Shown in pieces: positions 55,254 to 63,479 of a stretch of 64,000 nt of DNA (its first letter is position 1; each line of letters opens with the position of its first letter). The notes beneath the pieces are model-generated. The model worked only from the letters and a program-made list of their open reading frames with translations. It did no database searches and was not told the DNA's origin. The stretch covers positions 992,001 through 1,056,000 of the forward strand of contig NZ_CP134152.1 in assembly GCF_032164335.1 (NCBI RefSeq), in the 5' to 3' direction. A program made the translations under genes and the position numbers. The stretch is from Winslowiella toletana (GTDB taxonomy: Bacteria; Pseudomonadota; Gammaproteobacteria; Enterobacterales; Enterobacteriaceae).

Positions 55254-56009
55254 TCAAAAACCGTCTTTCAACTCGCGTAAACGCGCAAATACCTGCCACT
55301 GAGGTTGTGGAGCACAATCAAAACCTAAAACTTCTTGCAAATCAGTGTCTTCTGTTCTTAAAAATAAATTAATTTTACGCTCCAGAGCCAGTTTTGTTGG
55401 CAATGTAATGCGATTTTCGGCGCGTAACTCCTTAATTTGCTGGCAATAGCGTGCAATTTCACTATCTGTTGGCAAAATCGCCTGCGCAAACTTCAAATTG
55501 GATAATGTATATTCATGTGCGCAGCAAACCAGTGTGTCGTCAGGTAATTTGCTAAGTTTCTGAAAAGAATTAAACATTTGCTCTGGTGAACCTTCGAATA
55601 GCCGTCCGCAACCGCCAGAAAACATCGTGTCGCCACAGAAAAGGTAAGGCGAACTGAAATATGAGATATGTCCTAAAGTATGGCCCGGGGTAAAAATCAC
55701 GCTAAATTCGCGTCCCAAAATAGTGAAGCGATCTCCCTCACCAACAATGTTGGCAGCTCCTTTATCTTGTGTCTCCTGCGGGCCATACACCACCAGTTGA
55801 GGCCAGATTTCGAGAAGTTTTTTTACGCCGCCAACGTGATCGTGGTGGTGGTGAGTGAGCAAAATGGCTACCGGCTGCCAGTGATTTTGTTGTACCGCTG
55901 CGATAACCGGAGCCGCTTCGCCCGGGTCAACAATCAGGCAGTGACCGCTTTCATCATTTAGCGTCCAGATGTAATTGTCCTGGAGTGCGGGAATGCTGGT
56001 AAGATTCAT
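55254..56009 (-). CDS. gloB: Hydroxyacylglutathione hydrolase (glyoxalase II)
   Basis: Metallo-beta-lactamase-fold enzyme hydrolysing S-lactoylglutathione to lactate and glutathione, the second step of methylglyoxal detoxification. The 251 residues equal the E. coli length, with the dinuclear metal motif [10 protein letters not shown] near residue 53. The ATG at 56009 follows GAGAGGTG. It is divergent from yafS. Confidence 0.97.
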   Translation of the reverse strand: MNLTSIPALQDNYIWTLNDESGHCLIVDPGEAAPVIAAVQQNHWQPVAILLTHHHHDHVGGVKKLLEIWPQLVVYGPQETQDKGAANIVGEGDRFTILGREFSVIFTPGHTLGHISYFSSPYLFCGDTMFSGGCGRLFEGSPEQMFNSFQKLSKLPDDTLVCCAHEYTLSNLKFAQAILPTDSEIARYCQQIKELRAENRITLPTKLALERKINLFLRTEDTDLQEVLGFDCAPQPQWQVFARLRELKDGF

Positions 56010-56051
56010 AGACACCTCTCGAAGGCCGTAAAGGAATGAAGATGGTAAAGC

Positions 56052-56789
56052 ATGAAGCCCGCTAAAACACGCCAAATTCTTAATGCGCCAGACTCCTGGG
56101 CGGATATGCCCTGGGGCGACTATTTTCGTGACGCGCTTTCACATCATTTGCAGCCTTGCCTCGCTAAGCTGTATGGCTTTCATCTGCTAAAAATTGGCAA
56201 CCTCAGTGCTGAAATTGATACCCAGTCCTGCGCGATTTCACATCAGGTAAATGTCGGCAAGCAGGGGGAGCGGTTACAGGTGATTGCCGATCCGATGCGC
56301 CTGCCGTTTGAGTCAAAATCGGTTGATGCCTGCTTACTGGCGCATACGCTGGCATGGAGCAGCGATCCGCACTGCATTTTACGCGAAGTTGACCGGATAT
56401 TAATTGATGATGGCTGGATGATTATCAGCGGTTTCAATCCGTTCAGCCTGTTGGGGATCGGTAAAGCTATTCCGGGATTACATCGTCGTGCGCCGTGGAG
56501 CGGGCGCATGTTTAGTCAGATGCGCCTGCTGGACTGGTTGAGTCTGCTGAACTATGAAGTGATACACCGCACCCGATTTCAGGTGGTGCCGTGGAACCGA
56601 CAGGGGGGGAAAATGATCAGCGCACACTTACCGGCTCTTGGCTGTCTGAATATTGTGGTGGCCCGCAAGCGAACCTTTCCGCTAACCATGACGCCAGCGA
56701 AAAAGCAGACCAGCAAAGCGCATCTCCGGCCCGCGGTCTCTGCCACCACCCGACAGTTTCGTGACAGCAAAGATCACGACTCCTGCTGA
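56052..56789 (+). CDS. yafS: SAM-dependent methyltransferase-like protein YafS
   Basis: 245 residues, similar to E. coli YafS. A Methyltransf_11-like domain is recognisable ([22 protein letters not shown], then [20 protein letters not shown]), but the canonical glycine-rich motif I is poorly conserved. Function unknown. Its 3' end overlaps convergent rnhA by 16 bases. Confidence 0.9.
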   Translation: MKPAKTRQILNAPDSWADMPWGDYFRDALSHHLQPCLAKLYGFHLLKIGNLSAEIDTQSCAISHQVNVGKQGERLQVIADPMRLPFESKSVDACLLAHTLAWSSDPHCILREVDRILIDDGWMIISGFNPFSLLGIGKAIPGLHRRAPWSGRMFSQMRLLDWLSLLNYEVIHRTRFQVVPWNRQGGKMISAHLPALGCLNIVVARKRTFPLTMTPAKKQTSKAHLRPAVSATTRQFRDSKDHDSC

Positions 56790-57241
56790 TAACCGACATC
56801 GTCAAATGCCGGGCTACCGGCTGCGCTACGGGCCAGCTCGTCGCAGCGTTCATTTTCCGGATGCCCGGCGTGGCCTTTAACCCATTCCCATTTGATATCA
56901 TGGTGGCTTAACGCGCTGTCGAGCCGTTTCCACAGATCGACATTTTTAACCGGTTTTTTATCGGCGGTTTTCCAGCCACGCTTTTTCCAGTTATGAATCC
57001 AGCTGGTAATGCCCTGGCGCACATACTGACTGTCAGTGCTGAGCGTAACGGTGCACGGCTGGGTTAATGCCTCCAGCGCGACAATCGCAGCCATCATTTC
57101 CATACGATTGTTGGTGGTCAGGTGATAGCCGGCGCTGAAAGTTTTTTCATGCTGCCCATAGCGCAAAATCGCGCCGTAACCGCCGGGACCTGGATTACCG
57201 AGGCAGGAACCGTCGGTGAAAATTTCTACCTGTTTACGCAT
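56774..57241 (-). CDS. rnhA: Ribonuclease HI
   Basis: Degrades RNA in RNA-DNA hybrids. The 155 residues equal the E. coli length with the DEDD site starting at Asp10 ([12 protein letters not shown]), Glu48 in NRMEMMA, Asp70 in STDSQYV and Asp134 in ERCDELA. The ATG at 57241 follows GAGGGAA. It is divergent from dnaQ across 52 bases holding both promoters, the E. coli arrangement. Confidence 0.98.
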   Translation of the reverse strand: MRKQVEIFTDGSCLGNPGPGGYGAILRYGQHEKTFSAGYHLTTNNRMEMMAAIVALEALTQPCTVTLSTDSQYVRQGITSWIHNWKKRGWKTADKKPVKNVDLWKRLDSALSHHDIKWEWVKGHAGHPENERCDELARSAAGSPAFDDVGYQQES

Positions 57242-57293
57242 CTCTGGTAAACTTCCCTCTGACAAAACGCCAAGTCTGACATAAACGAGCCCT

Positions 57294-58025
57294 ATGAGCA
57301 CAGCAATTACACGCCAGATCGTACTCGATACGGAAACCACCGGTATGAACATGATCGGTGTTCACTATGAAGGTCACCGTATTATTGAAATCGGTGCTGT
57401 CGAGGTGGTCAATCGCCGCCTGACCGGCAACAATTTCCATATGTATTTAAAGCCAGATCGGCTGGTGGACCCGGAAGCATTTGGCGTTCACGGTATTGCC
57501 GATGAGTTTCTTGCCGACAAGCCAACCTTCAGTGAAATTGCCGACGAGTTTCTCGAGTATATCCGCGGCGCGGAACTGGTGATTCATAATGCGTCGTTTG
57601 ATATCGGCTTTATGGATTACGAATTCAGCAAGCTGAAGCGTGACATCCCGAAAACCGATACCTTCTGTCAGGTGACCGATAGCCTGTTGATGGCGCGCAA
57701 GATGTTCCCTGGCAAGCGTAACAGCCTGGATGCGCTCTGCTCGCGCTACGACATCGATAACAGTAAACGAACGCTGCACGGCGCACTGCTCGATGCCGAG
57801 ATCCTTGCTGACGTGTTCCTGATAATGACCGGCGGCCAGACCTCGCTGTCATTTTCGCAGGAAGGCGAGCGCCAGGAAGCCGATGGCAGCGAAAGTATTC
57901 AGCGTATTGCGCGCCCACTTTCGGCACTGCGCGTGTTGCAAGCCAGTGATGAAGAAGTGATGGCGCATGAACAGCGGCTGGATTTAGTGATGAAGAAGGG
58001 CGGCAGCTGCCTGTGGCGGGCATAA
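57294..58025 (+). CDS. dnaQ: DNA polymerase III epsilon subunit (proofreading exonuclease)
   Basis: 3'-5' exonuclease bound to DnaE in the polymerase core. It has 243 residues with ExoI motif LDTETTG (Asp12, Glu14), Exo[15 protein letters not shown] near residue 95 and Exo[16 protein letters not shown] near residue 162, followed by a short C-terminal alpha-binding tail. Complete. Confidence 0.98.
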   Translation: MSTAITRQIVLDTETTGMNMIGVHYEGHRIIEIGAVEVVNRRLTGNNFHMYLKPDRLVDPEAFGVHGIADEFLADKPTFSEIADEFLEYIRGAELVIHNASFDIGFMDYEFSKLKRDIPKTDTFCQVTDSLLMARKMFPGKRNSLDALCSRYDIDNSKRTLHGALLDAEILADVFLIMTGGQTSLSFSQEGERQEADGSESIQRIARPLSALRVLQASDEEVMAHEQRLDLVMKKGGSCLWRA

Positions 58026-58159
58026 GTGTCTCATAATGCGCTAAAAAAGCAGCGCAACGATGAAAAAAACATCAAACGAATAGTTATCTGCTAAAAAGCG
58101 TTGACGGAAAATTGCGGTGCCATTAATATTCGCCTCGTTCCCGACGGGGAACAAAGCGC

Positions 58160-58236
58160 GGAGCGGTAGTTCAGTTGGTTAGAATACCTGCCTGTCACGC
58201 AGGGGGTCGCGGGTTCGAGCCCCGTCCGTTCCGCCA
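58160..58236 (+). tRNA. aspV: tRNA-Asp (GTC), second copy
   Basis: 77-base tRNA with encoded CCA, identical to the copy at 46379 and placed after dnaQ as aspV is in E. coli. Its last 13 bases are repeated at 61786-61798 with one mismatch, the start of a long direct repeat. Confidence 0.98.
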
Positions 58237-58244
58237 ACATTCAG

Positions 58245-58274
58245 AAAGCCTGATTCAGAAATGAATCAGGCTTT
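58245..58274 (+). terminator. Terminator hairpin after tRNA-Asp
   Basis: AAAGCCTGATTCA / TGAATCAGGCTTT, 13-bp stem with a GAAA loop; only a short T run follows. Confidence 0.8.
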
Positions 58275-58281
58275 CGTCGTT

Positions 58282-58452
58282 TTAGTCCTTCTGCAATATC
58301 ATCTTAGCGCCTCAGCCCGATACCGGCGCACGTTCATCACGCACAATCCAGCGATAGCAAATCCCGCTTAACAGCACGCCAATAAACCCGCTAAAGTTGG
58401 CGATCGCATGCAGCGATGGCGTAAAGCTGATCGCGAGGCCACCATCCACCGC
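58282..58452 (-). pseudogene. Truncated NCS1 permease remnant
   Basis: Equivalent to the last 57 codons of the permease gene at 61844, stop codon included, and then interrupted by unrelated sequence. It has no start and cannot be expressed as a transporter. A plus-strand frame across it (58397-58609) is not considered a gene. Confidence 0.88.
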
Positions 58453-58810
58453 TGACCGTAAGCTATGTCCCTCTGAAAGAACTTTGCCATGGTGTTTGTG
58501 TGGGTATTGTGCTAGATTACCCGGCCAGTGGGTATATTTTTACTGGCACTGCACCATTAATTTTATCTCCCACCATGTCGTAACAGCAAAGCCGCATTAC
58601 ATTTTATGAAGAAACACCTGAATAATAACTAGTGCTGGAAAATTTCACAGCTTAATAATATCGACAAAGCCACTGCATATTGGCGTGCACCTGCGCTGCT
58701 AAGTTTGAAGAAAATTGCTCACTGGGCATCGTACGTAAGTAGTTAAAATATCGCAATAATATTACTGTTTGACAATTTTATTTCTTAGAATCAGCGTAAA
58801 GGAATTATGT
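58453..58810. other. AT-rich region before the autotransporter gene
   Basis: About 360 bases unlike the flanking core DNA. A TTGACA occurs at 58770-58775, but no well-spaced -10 was found. It presumably holds the promoter of the autotransporter gene. No other gene is seen. Confidence 0.55.
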
Positions 58811-61660
58811 ATGAAGTTTAGGAAAAATATATTAACGCTATTTATCATTTCCAGTTTTTATGTTTCTACCACAGTCGCTGCCGATCTGGATGGATACGGA
58901 AATGAAACGCCTGACGCGGATAATACGGGTTTTAATTATCCTGACAAATTTAATGATACCAATCCCTATATCGATTATGAAAACGGTTCGTTAATTGGTC
59001 CAAATAGCACGGTGCAAAACCCGATTCCTGTTTACAGCACCATTGGCGAGGAGGCATCCAGTTACAGAGATAATTTTAATGCTGAAGGCATTACTTCGCC
59101 TCAGGCCTACAACTTCGAGGGAAATAACTTAATCTCTACGCCTGAGGACCGCTCTGCGATTTCTGCCGGCGGCAGTAATACCACCATCGTTTTTTATAAA
59201 AATAACGCGAACTATATCTCTCTGGCGGCCACTGACGGGGCGACGCTTTTGGTCGACAGTAACAGCGCTTCCGGGGCCATCATTGACAATGATAACGCCT
59301 TTATTTTATTGAAAAATAACTATGCGAATGATGCGACTATAACCAACAAAAATCAGAGCACGATGGTTATTGACGGTAATGCGGTAAACGGCGCTGGTTT
59401 GATCAACGACAGCTCGCGTATGGATATCTATCACAACAATGCCGTCGGCGTAACGATCGACAACCTTAACGGTGCATCCCTGACGGCGCTCGGCAATAAT
59501 ATCTCCGACTCAGTAATTAACAATGGGGCGGACGCGACATTTACTATCGGTGACTGCAATAGCAGCGTTTGCGCCGATACTGTCGGGACAACCGCGCAGA
59601 ACATCACGCTCAATAATGATGGCCAATTCAATCTTTCCGGGGATATAGATTTAAGTGGCTCTGATGTGAATAATCAGGGCAACATCTACGGTACCAGCAT
59701 TCTGAATCTGACCGGTTCAACAATCAAAAATAGTGGCACTTTCGACCTCGCTGGCGACATTAATCTTGATAATTCAACTGTCAATAACGACGGTGATTTC
59801 TTATTGTCTGATGCTACCGTAAATATGACGGACACCAGGATGGAAAATGCCGGTGCACTTACGCTCAGCAACGTAGTTATAACCGGTGGGGCCGTAGAAA
59901 ACACCGGCACCATTACTCTGAACGGCACCAATAAAGCCAGTATGGATGTGACTAACAGCGCGGAGATGCTGATTAGTGAAAACAGCAGTATCGATATTCA
60001 GAATAGTGAATTTATCAACGAAGAATCTGGTCGTGTCAGTTTTTATAACGGCTCTGATATCACTGGCGATATTACTAACCGTGGTCGTATACAGCTCGTT
60101 AGCCAAAATGATGACCCGGTACATAGCACGCTTAACGGCGATATCGCTAATTACGGGTTACTCTCATTAGCCTCATCCGAGCGCAGCGTTGGCAATACGC
60201 TGACCATCAATGGCAATTATACGGGCTACAGCGGTTCACAGATTATGATGAATAGCGTGCTCAACGACGATAGCTCGACAACTGACAAGCTTCACATAGC
60301 CGGAAACGCCGCGGGTGAAAGCGCCGTTTATATTAACAATATTGGCGGTCATGGCGCGCAAACCATTGAGGGACTTAATGTTATTACCGTCGACGGCATC
60401 TCTGACGCGCAATTTACTCAGGGGGGAAGGATTGTCGCTGGGGCTTATGATTACTCTCTGGTAAAAGCGGCTAATAACAGCGGTAACTGGTATTTGACCA
60501 GCAAAGACAACACGCCGGTTGCCCCGACAGACCCTGTTGATCCGAGCACCCCGGCACCGACAGATCCTGTTGAACCAAGCAACCCGACGGATCCTGCTGA
60601 CCCGACTACGCCGGTGGAACCGGAAAAACCGAGCGAACCGTCCACCCCGCCGGTAGATCCTGCGCCGTCAGTGAGCCGGGAGCGTCCGGAGGCCGGCAGC
60701 TACATTGCGAATATTGCGGCCGCAAATACTTTGTTCAACACGCGGCTTGAAGATCGCAGTGGCGAAACGCATTATCGCGATCTGCTTACCGGCGAACAAA
60801 AAACCACCTCGTTGTGGATGCGTAATGAAGGGGGGCATAATCGCTGGCGCAGCGGTTCGGGTCAGCTGAAAACGCAAAGTAACCGTTATGTTCTGCAGTT
60901 AGGGGGCGATCTTGGAAAATGGACGCTCAACGGTTCAGACAGTCTGAGCCTTGGCGCTATGGTGGGCTACGCGAACAGCAAAAGCAGAACGCACTCTTCG
61001 CTGACCGGCTATGGCTCCAAAGGCAGCGTTAATGGTTATAGCGCAGGGCTGTACAGTACCTGGTATGCCGATGCGCAAACTAAAACCGGCATGTACGTTG
61101 ATACATGGCTCCAATATAACTGGTTCGACAACTCGGTTAAAGGCGATGGATTGTCCTCGGAATACTATCATTCCAGAGGTATCACGGCCTCCGTTGAAAC
61201 CGGCTATACGTTAAAAATTCGTGACTTTACACCGTCCACTGGTACTGAACGAAGCTGGTATGTTCAGCCTCAGGCACAGATTATGTGGATGGGTGTAAAA
61301 GCCAAAAATCATACTGAAATGAATGGCACGCAGGTAAAAAGCGAAGGCGATGGTAATGTGCAGACCCGGTTAGGGGTAAAAACTTACCTGAGCGGCCGCG
61401 CCAGCCAGGATGCGCAGCGCGATCGTTTGTTCCAGCCTTTTATTGAGGCGAACTGGATACATAATACGGAAACCTTTGCTGCCCGGATGGATGATCGCAC
61501 GGTTAATCAGGCTGGTGCGCGTAATATGGGAGAAGTCCGCGTGGGCGTTGAGGGAACCGTCACCAACAATCTGAATATCTGGGGTAATGTTGGAACCCGC
61601 ATTGGCGACAAAGGCTATAGCGATAATGCCGCCATGCTGGGAGTCAAATATAGCTTCTGA
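58811..61660 (+). CDS. Autotransporter adhesin-like outer membrane protein (type Va)
   Basis: 949 residues. Signal peptide about 1-23 (cleavage in TVAAD); passenger to about residue 565 with degenerate 20-residue beta-helix repeats rich in Asn, Ser, Thr and Gly (patterns like GTFDLAGDINLDNSTVNNDGD); a proline-rich linker with repeated PTDPVxPS units (about 567-622); then ANTLFNTRLEDR and a C-terminal autotransporter barrel ending KYSF. The passenger has a close cysteine pair, 249 and 254. No protease motif (GDSGS) was seen, so adhesion or aggregation is the likely role. The ATG at 58811 with AAGGAA gives a proper signal peptide; an upstream start at 58769 adds 14 residues. It is the only gene of an islet between direct repeats. 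Confidence 0.92.
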   Translation: MKFRKNILTLFIISSFYVSTTVAADLDGYGNETPDADNTGFNYPDKFNDTNPYIDYENGSLIGPNSTVQNPIPVYSTIGEEASSYRDNFNAEGITSPQAYNFEGNNLISTPEDRSAISAGGSNTTIVFYKNNANYISLAATDGATLLVDSNSASGAIIDNDNAFILLKNNYANDATITNKNQSTMVIDGNAVNGAGLINDSSRMDIYHNNAVGVTIDNLNGASLTALGNNISDSVINNGADATFTIGDCNSSVCADTVGTTAQNITLNNDGQFNLSGDIDLSGSDVNNQGNIYGTSILNLTGSTIKNSGTFDLAGDINLDNSTVNNDGDFLLSDATVNMTDTRMENAGALTLSNVVITGGAVENTGTITLNGTNKASMDVTNSAEMLISENSSIDIQNSEFINEESGRVSFYNGSDITGDITNRGRIQLVSQNDDPVHSTLNGDIANYGLLSLASSERSVGNTLTINGNYTGYSGSQIMMNSVLNDDSSTTDKLHIAGNAAGESAVYINNIGGHGAQTIEGLNVITVDGISDAQFTQGGRIVAGAYDYSLVKAANNSGNWYLTSKDNTPVAPTDPVDPSTPAPTDPVEPSNPTDPADPTTPVEPEKPSEPSTPPVDPAPSVSRERPEAGSYIANIAAANTLFNTRLEDRSGETHYRDLLTGEQKTTSLWMRNEGGHNRWRSGSGQLKTQSNRYVLQLGGDLGKWTLNGSDSLSLGAMVGYANSKSRTHSSLTGYGSKGSVNGYSAGLYSTWYADAQTKTGMYVDTWLQYNWFDNSVKGDGLSSEYYHSRGITASVETGYTLKIRDFTPSTGTERSWYVQPQAQIMWMGVKAKNHTEMNGTQVKSEGDGNVQTRLGVKTYLSGRASQDAQRDRLFQPFIEANWIHNTETFAARMDDRTVNQAGARNMGEVRVGVEGTVTNNLNIWGNVGTRIGDKGYSDNAAMLGVKYSF

Positions 61661-61736
61661 TACACCGTAAAGCGGCCATTTATGCATAAGCAAAACGGTC
61701 GCTTACCCAAGACTTCTGCGGACGTCTTTTGTTAAC

Positions 61737-61774
61737 GGGGGCAGTGGCGTTTATCTTCGTTATGCGCCCCCTGT
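61737..61774 (+). terminator. Possible terminator after the autotransporter gene
   Basis: GGGGGC (61737-61742) pairs with GCCCCC (61766-61771) around a loop with further weak pairing, followed by TGTTT. Confidence 0.4.
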
Positions 61775-61785
61775 TTCACACAGAA

Positions 61786-62014
61786 GTTCGTTCCGCCAAC
61801 ATTCAGAAGGCCTGATTCAGAAATGAATCAGGCCTTCGTCGTTTTAGTCCTTCTGCAATATCATCTTAGCGCCTAAGCCCGATACCGGCGCACGTTCATC
61901 ACGTGCAATCCAGCGATAGCAAATCCCGCTTAACAGCACGCCAATAAACCAGCTAAAGTTGGCGATCGCATGCAGCGATGGCGTAAAGCTGATCGCCAGG
62001 CCAATAGCCACCGC
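61786..62014. repeat. Direct repeat, copy 2 (within and beside the intact permease gene)
   Basis: Partner of 58224-58452. It begins with GTTCGTTCCGCCA, the 3' end of tRNA-Asp without the rest of the tRNA, continues with the terminator hairpin, and covers the last 57 codons of the functional permease gene. Confidence 0.93.
61807..61836. terminator. Hairpin copy at the end of the permease gene
   Basis: Same stem as at 58245 with one base pair changed on both arms (A-T to G-C), so pairing is kept. In this copy it lies just downstream of the permease stop on the minus strand. Confidence 0.7.
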
Positions 62015-63334
62015 CGGCAGCAGCGCCGCAATCGCTTTCGGGTTAAAGCCTCCGCGATACCAATATTTGCCTTTTGGCGTCGCATCAAACAGGTCATCTG
62101 TCGAAATGGTTCCGCGCTTAATCAGATAGAAATCTACCAGCAAAATTCCAAACAGCGGCCCGATAAACGCCCCCAGCACGTCCAGCGTGTAGTGAATCAG
62201 CTCAGGTGACTGGAACAGGTTCCACGGAGTCAACAGTACCGAACCGACCGCTGCAATCATGCCGCCGGTACGGAAGCTGATTTTCTGCGGCGAACAGTTT
62301 GAGAAATCAAAAGCCGGAGAGACGAAATTCGCCACGATGTTAATGCCGATGGTGGCAGTGATCATTGTCAGCAGGCCAATTGCCACTGCCAGATCGTTAC
62401 CCACCATACTGACGGTTTCGATAGGATCGGTGATCATTTTGCCAAACAGTGACTGAGTTCCCGAGACAATCACGACCGTCACCAGCGAAAACAGCAGGAA
62501 GTTAAACGGTAACCCCCAGCGGTTACCGCGGCGAATTTCACCCATGCTTTTGCCGTAGCGCGCGAAGTCACCAAAGTTAAGCAGCGGGCCGGAGAAATAA
62601 GAGACCACCAGTGCCGTAGCGGTCAGCATTTGCCAACTCTGTTCACCGATGCTCAGTTGCTTGCTCGCCAGCGTAAAGGAGATACCGTCGAAGCCAGTCT
62701 GGTACACAATCCAGCCCGCCAGTGCCACCATCACCACATACACCGCCGGGCCGGCGACATCGATAAAGCGTTTAATCGCGTTCATTCCATGCCAGAACAC
62801 CATCGCCTGTAGCAGCCACATAATGCCAAAGCAGATCCAGCCAAGTTGCGACAACCCGAGCCAGGCGCTTTGGGTCATTGGCGTCAGCGCTGGCCAGAAC
62901 TTCAGCAGCACCAGCATCAGCGCATTGGCCGCCAGCCAGGTCTGAATGCCGTACCAGGCAAACGCGATCAGGCCGCGAATCACCGCCGGAATATTGGCAC
63001 CAAATACGCCAAATGCCTGCCGACAAATTACCGCATAGGGTACGCCAGCCATCTGACTCGGTTTCGCCACCAGATTGGCACAAAGCTGGACGATACAAAT
63101 GCCGACCAGCAGACAAAGCAGTACCTGCCAGCTGGCCAGCCCAAGAGTGAAGAAGCTGGCGGCGACCACATAGCCTCCCATACTGTGTACATCCGACATC
63201 CAGAAGGAAAAGATGTTGTACCAGCTCCAGCTCTGATTGCGCGTCGGGGCCAGATCCTCGTTACACAGCCGTGGACTGTAGCTGGCGTGGGCTTCGGTTG
63301 CCGACGCCGGGTTAACACGTTGACTATTTGGCAT
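61844..63334 (-). CDS. NCS1-family nucleobase/allantoin-type permease
   Basis: Inner-membrane cation symporter of the nucleobase:cation symporter-1 family, 496 residues with about twelve membrane segments. Characteristic segments are WSWYNIFSFWMSDVHSMGGYV near the N-terminus and FSGPLLNFGDFARYGKS near residue 260. Members carry cytosine, purines, allantoin or hydantoins; the substrate is not decidable here. The ATG at 63334 with AGGAG upstream is preferred to a TTG at 63367. It is divergent from a GntR regulator gene, which probably controls it; a purine or allantoin catabolic setting (hpx-like) is plausible. Confidence 0.9.
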   Translation of the reverse strand: MPNSQRVNPASATEAHASYSPRLCNEDLAPTRNQSWSWYNIFSFWMSDVHSMGGYVVAASFFTLGLASWQVLLCLLVGICIVQLCANLVAKPSQMAGVPYAVICRQAFGVFGANIPAVIRGLIAFAWYGIQTWLAANALMLVLLKFWPALTPMTQSAWLGLSQLGWICFGIMWLLQAMVFWHGMNAIKRFIDVAGPAVYVVMVALAGWIVYQTGFDGISFTLASKQLSIGEQSWQMLTATALVVSYFSGPLLNFGDFARYGKSMGEIRRGNRWGLPFNFLLFSLVTVVIVSGTQSLFGKMITDPIETVSMVGNDLAVAIGLLTMITATIGINIVANFVSPAFDFSNCSPQKISFRTGGMIAAVGSVLLTPWNLFQSPELIHYTLDVLGAFIGPLFGILLVDFYLIKRGTISTDDLFDATPKGKYWYRGGFNPKAIAALLPAVAIGLAISFTPSLHAIANFSWFIGVLLSGICYRWIARDERAPVSGLGAKMILQKD

Positions 63335-63410
63335 GAAACCTGCTCCTCTCAATTCATTCAATAACAAACTGCGTTAATGAGGCATTGCAGGAATCAGGCC
63401 AGAAATTGAT

Positions 63411-63426
63411 TTGTTGTATACAACAA
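63411..63426. promoter_or_regulatory. Palindromic operator candidate
   Basis: TTGTTGTATACAACAA is a perfect 16-base palindrome in the 145-base gap between the permease and regulator genes; a related GTATAC core occurs again near 63438. GntR/FCD regulators often bind such GTATAC-centred sites. Confidence 0.65.
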
Positions 63427-63479
63427 TTGGATTTCATGTATACGATTCCTGTATTCAATGACATTAACCGGAGTCGGTA

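Larger units (their letters stand above)
58224..58452. repeat. Direct repeat, copy 1 (tRNA-proximal)
   Basis: 229 bases aligning without gaps to 61786-62014 (constant offset 3562) with 11 mismatches by my count, about 95 percent identity. It includes the 3' end of tRNA-Asp, a terminator hairpin and the 3' end of the permease gene. Similarity stops sharply after 58452. Confidence 0.93.

Noticed and set aside
58397..58609. 70-codon plus-strand frame after tRNA-Asp
   Set aside because: It starts inside the permease remnant in the opposite direction and runs into unrelated sequence; no ribosome site.
60451..60645. Glycine/serine-rich repetitive minus-strand frame
   Set aside because: It is the antisense of the proline-rich linker of the autotransporter gene.
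58224..62014. Complete prophage or integrative element at tRNA-Asp
   Set aside because: No integrase, excisionase or phage genes lie between the repeats; only the adhesin gene is present.
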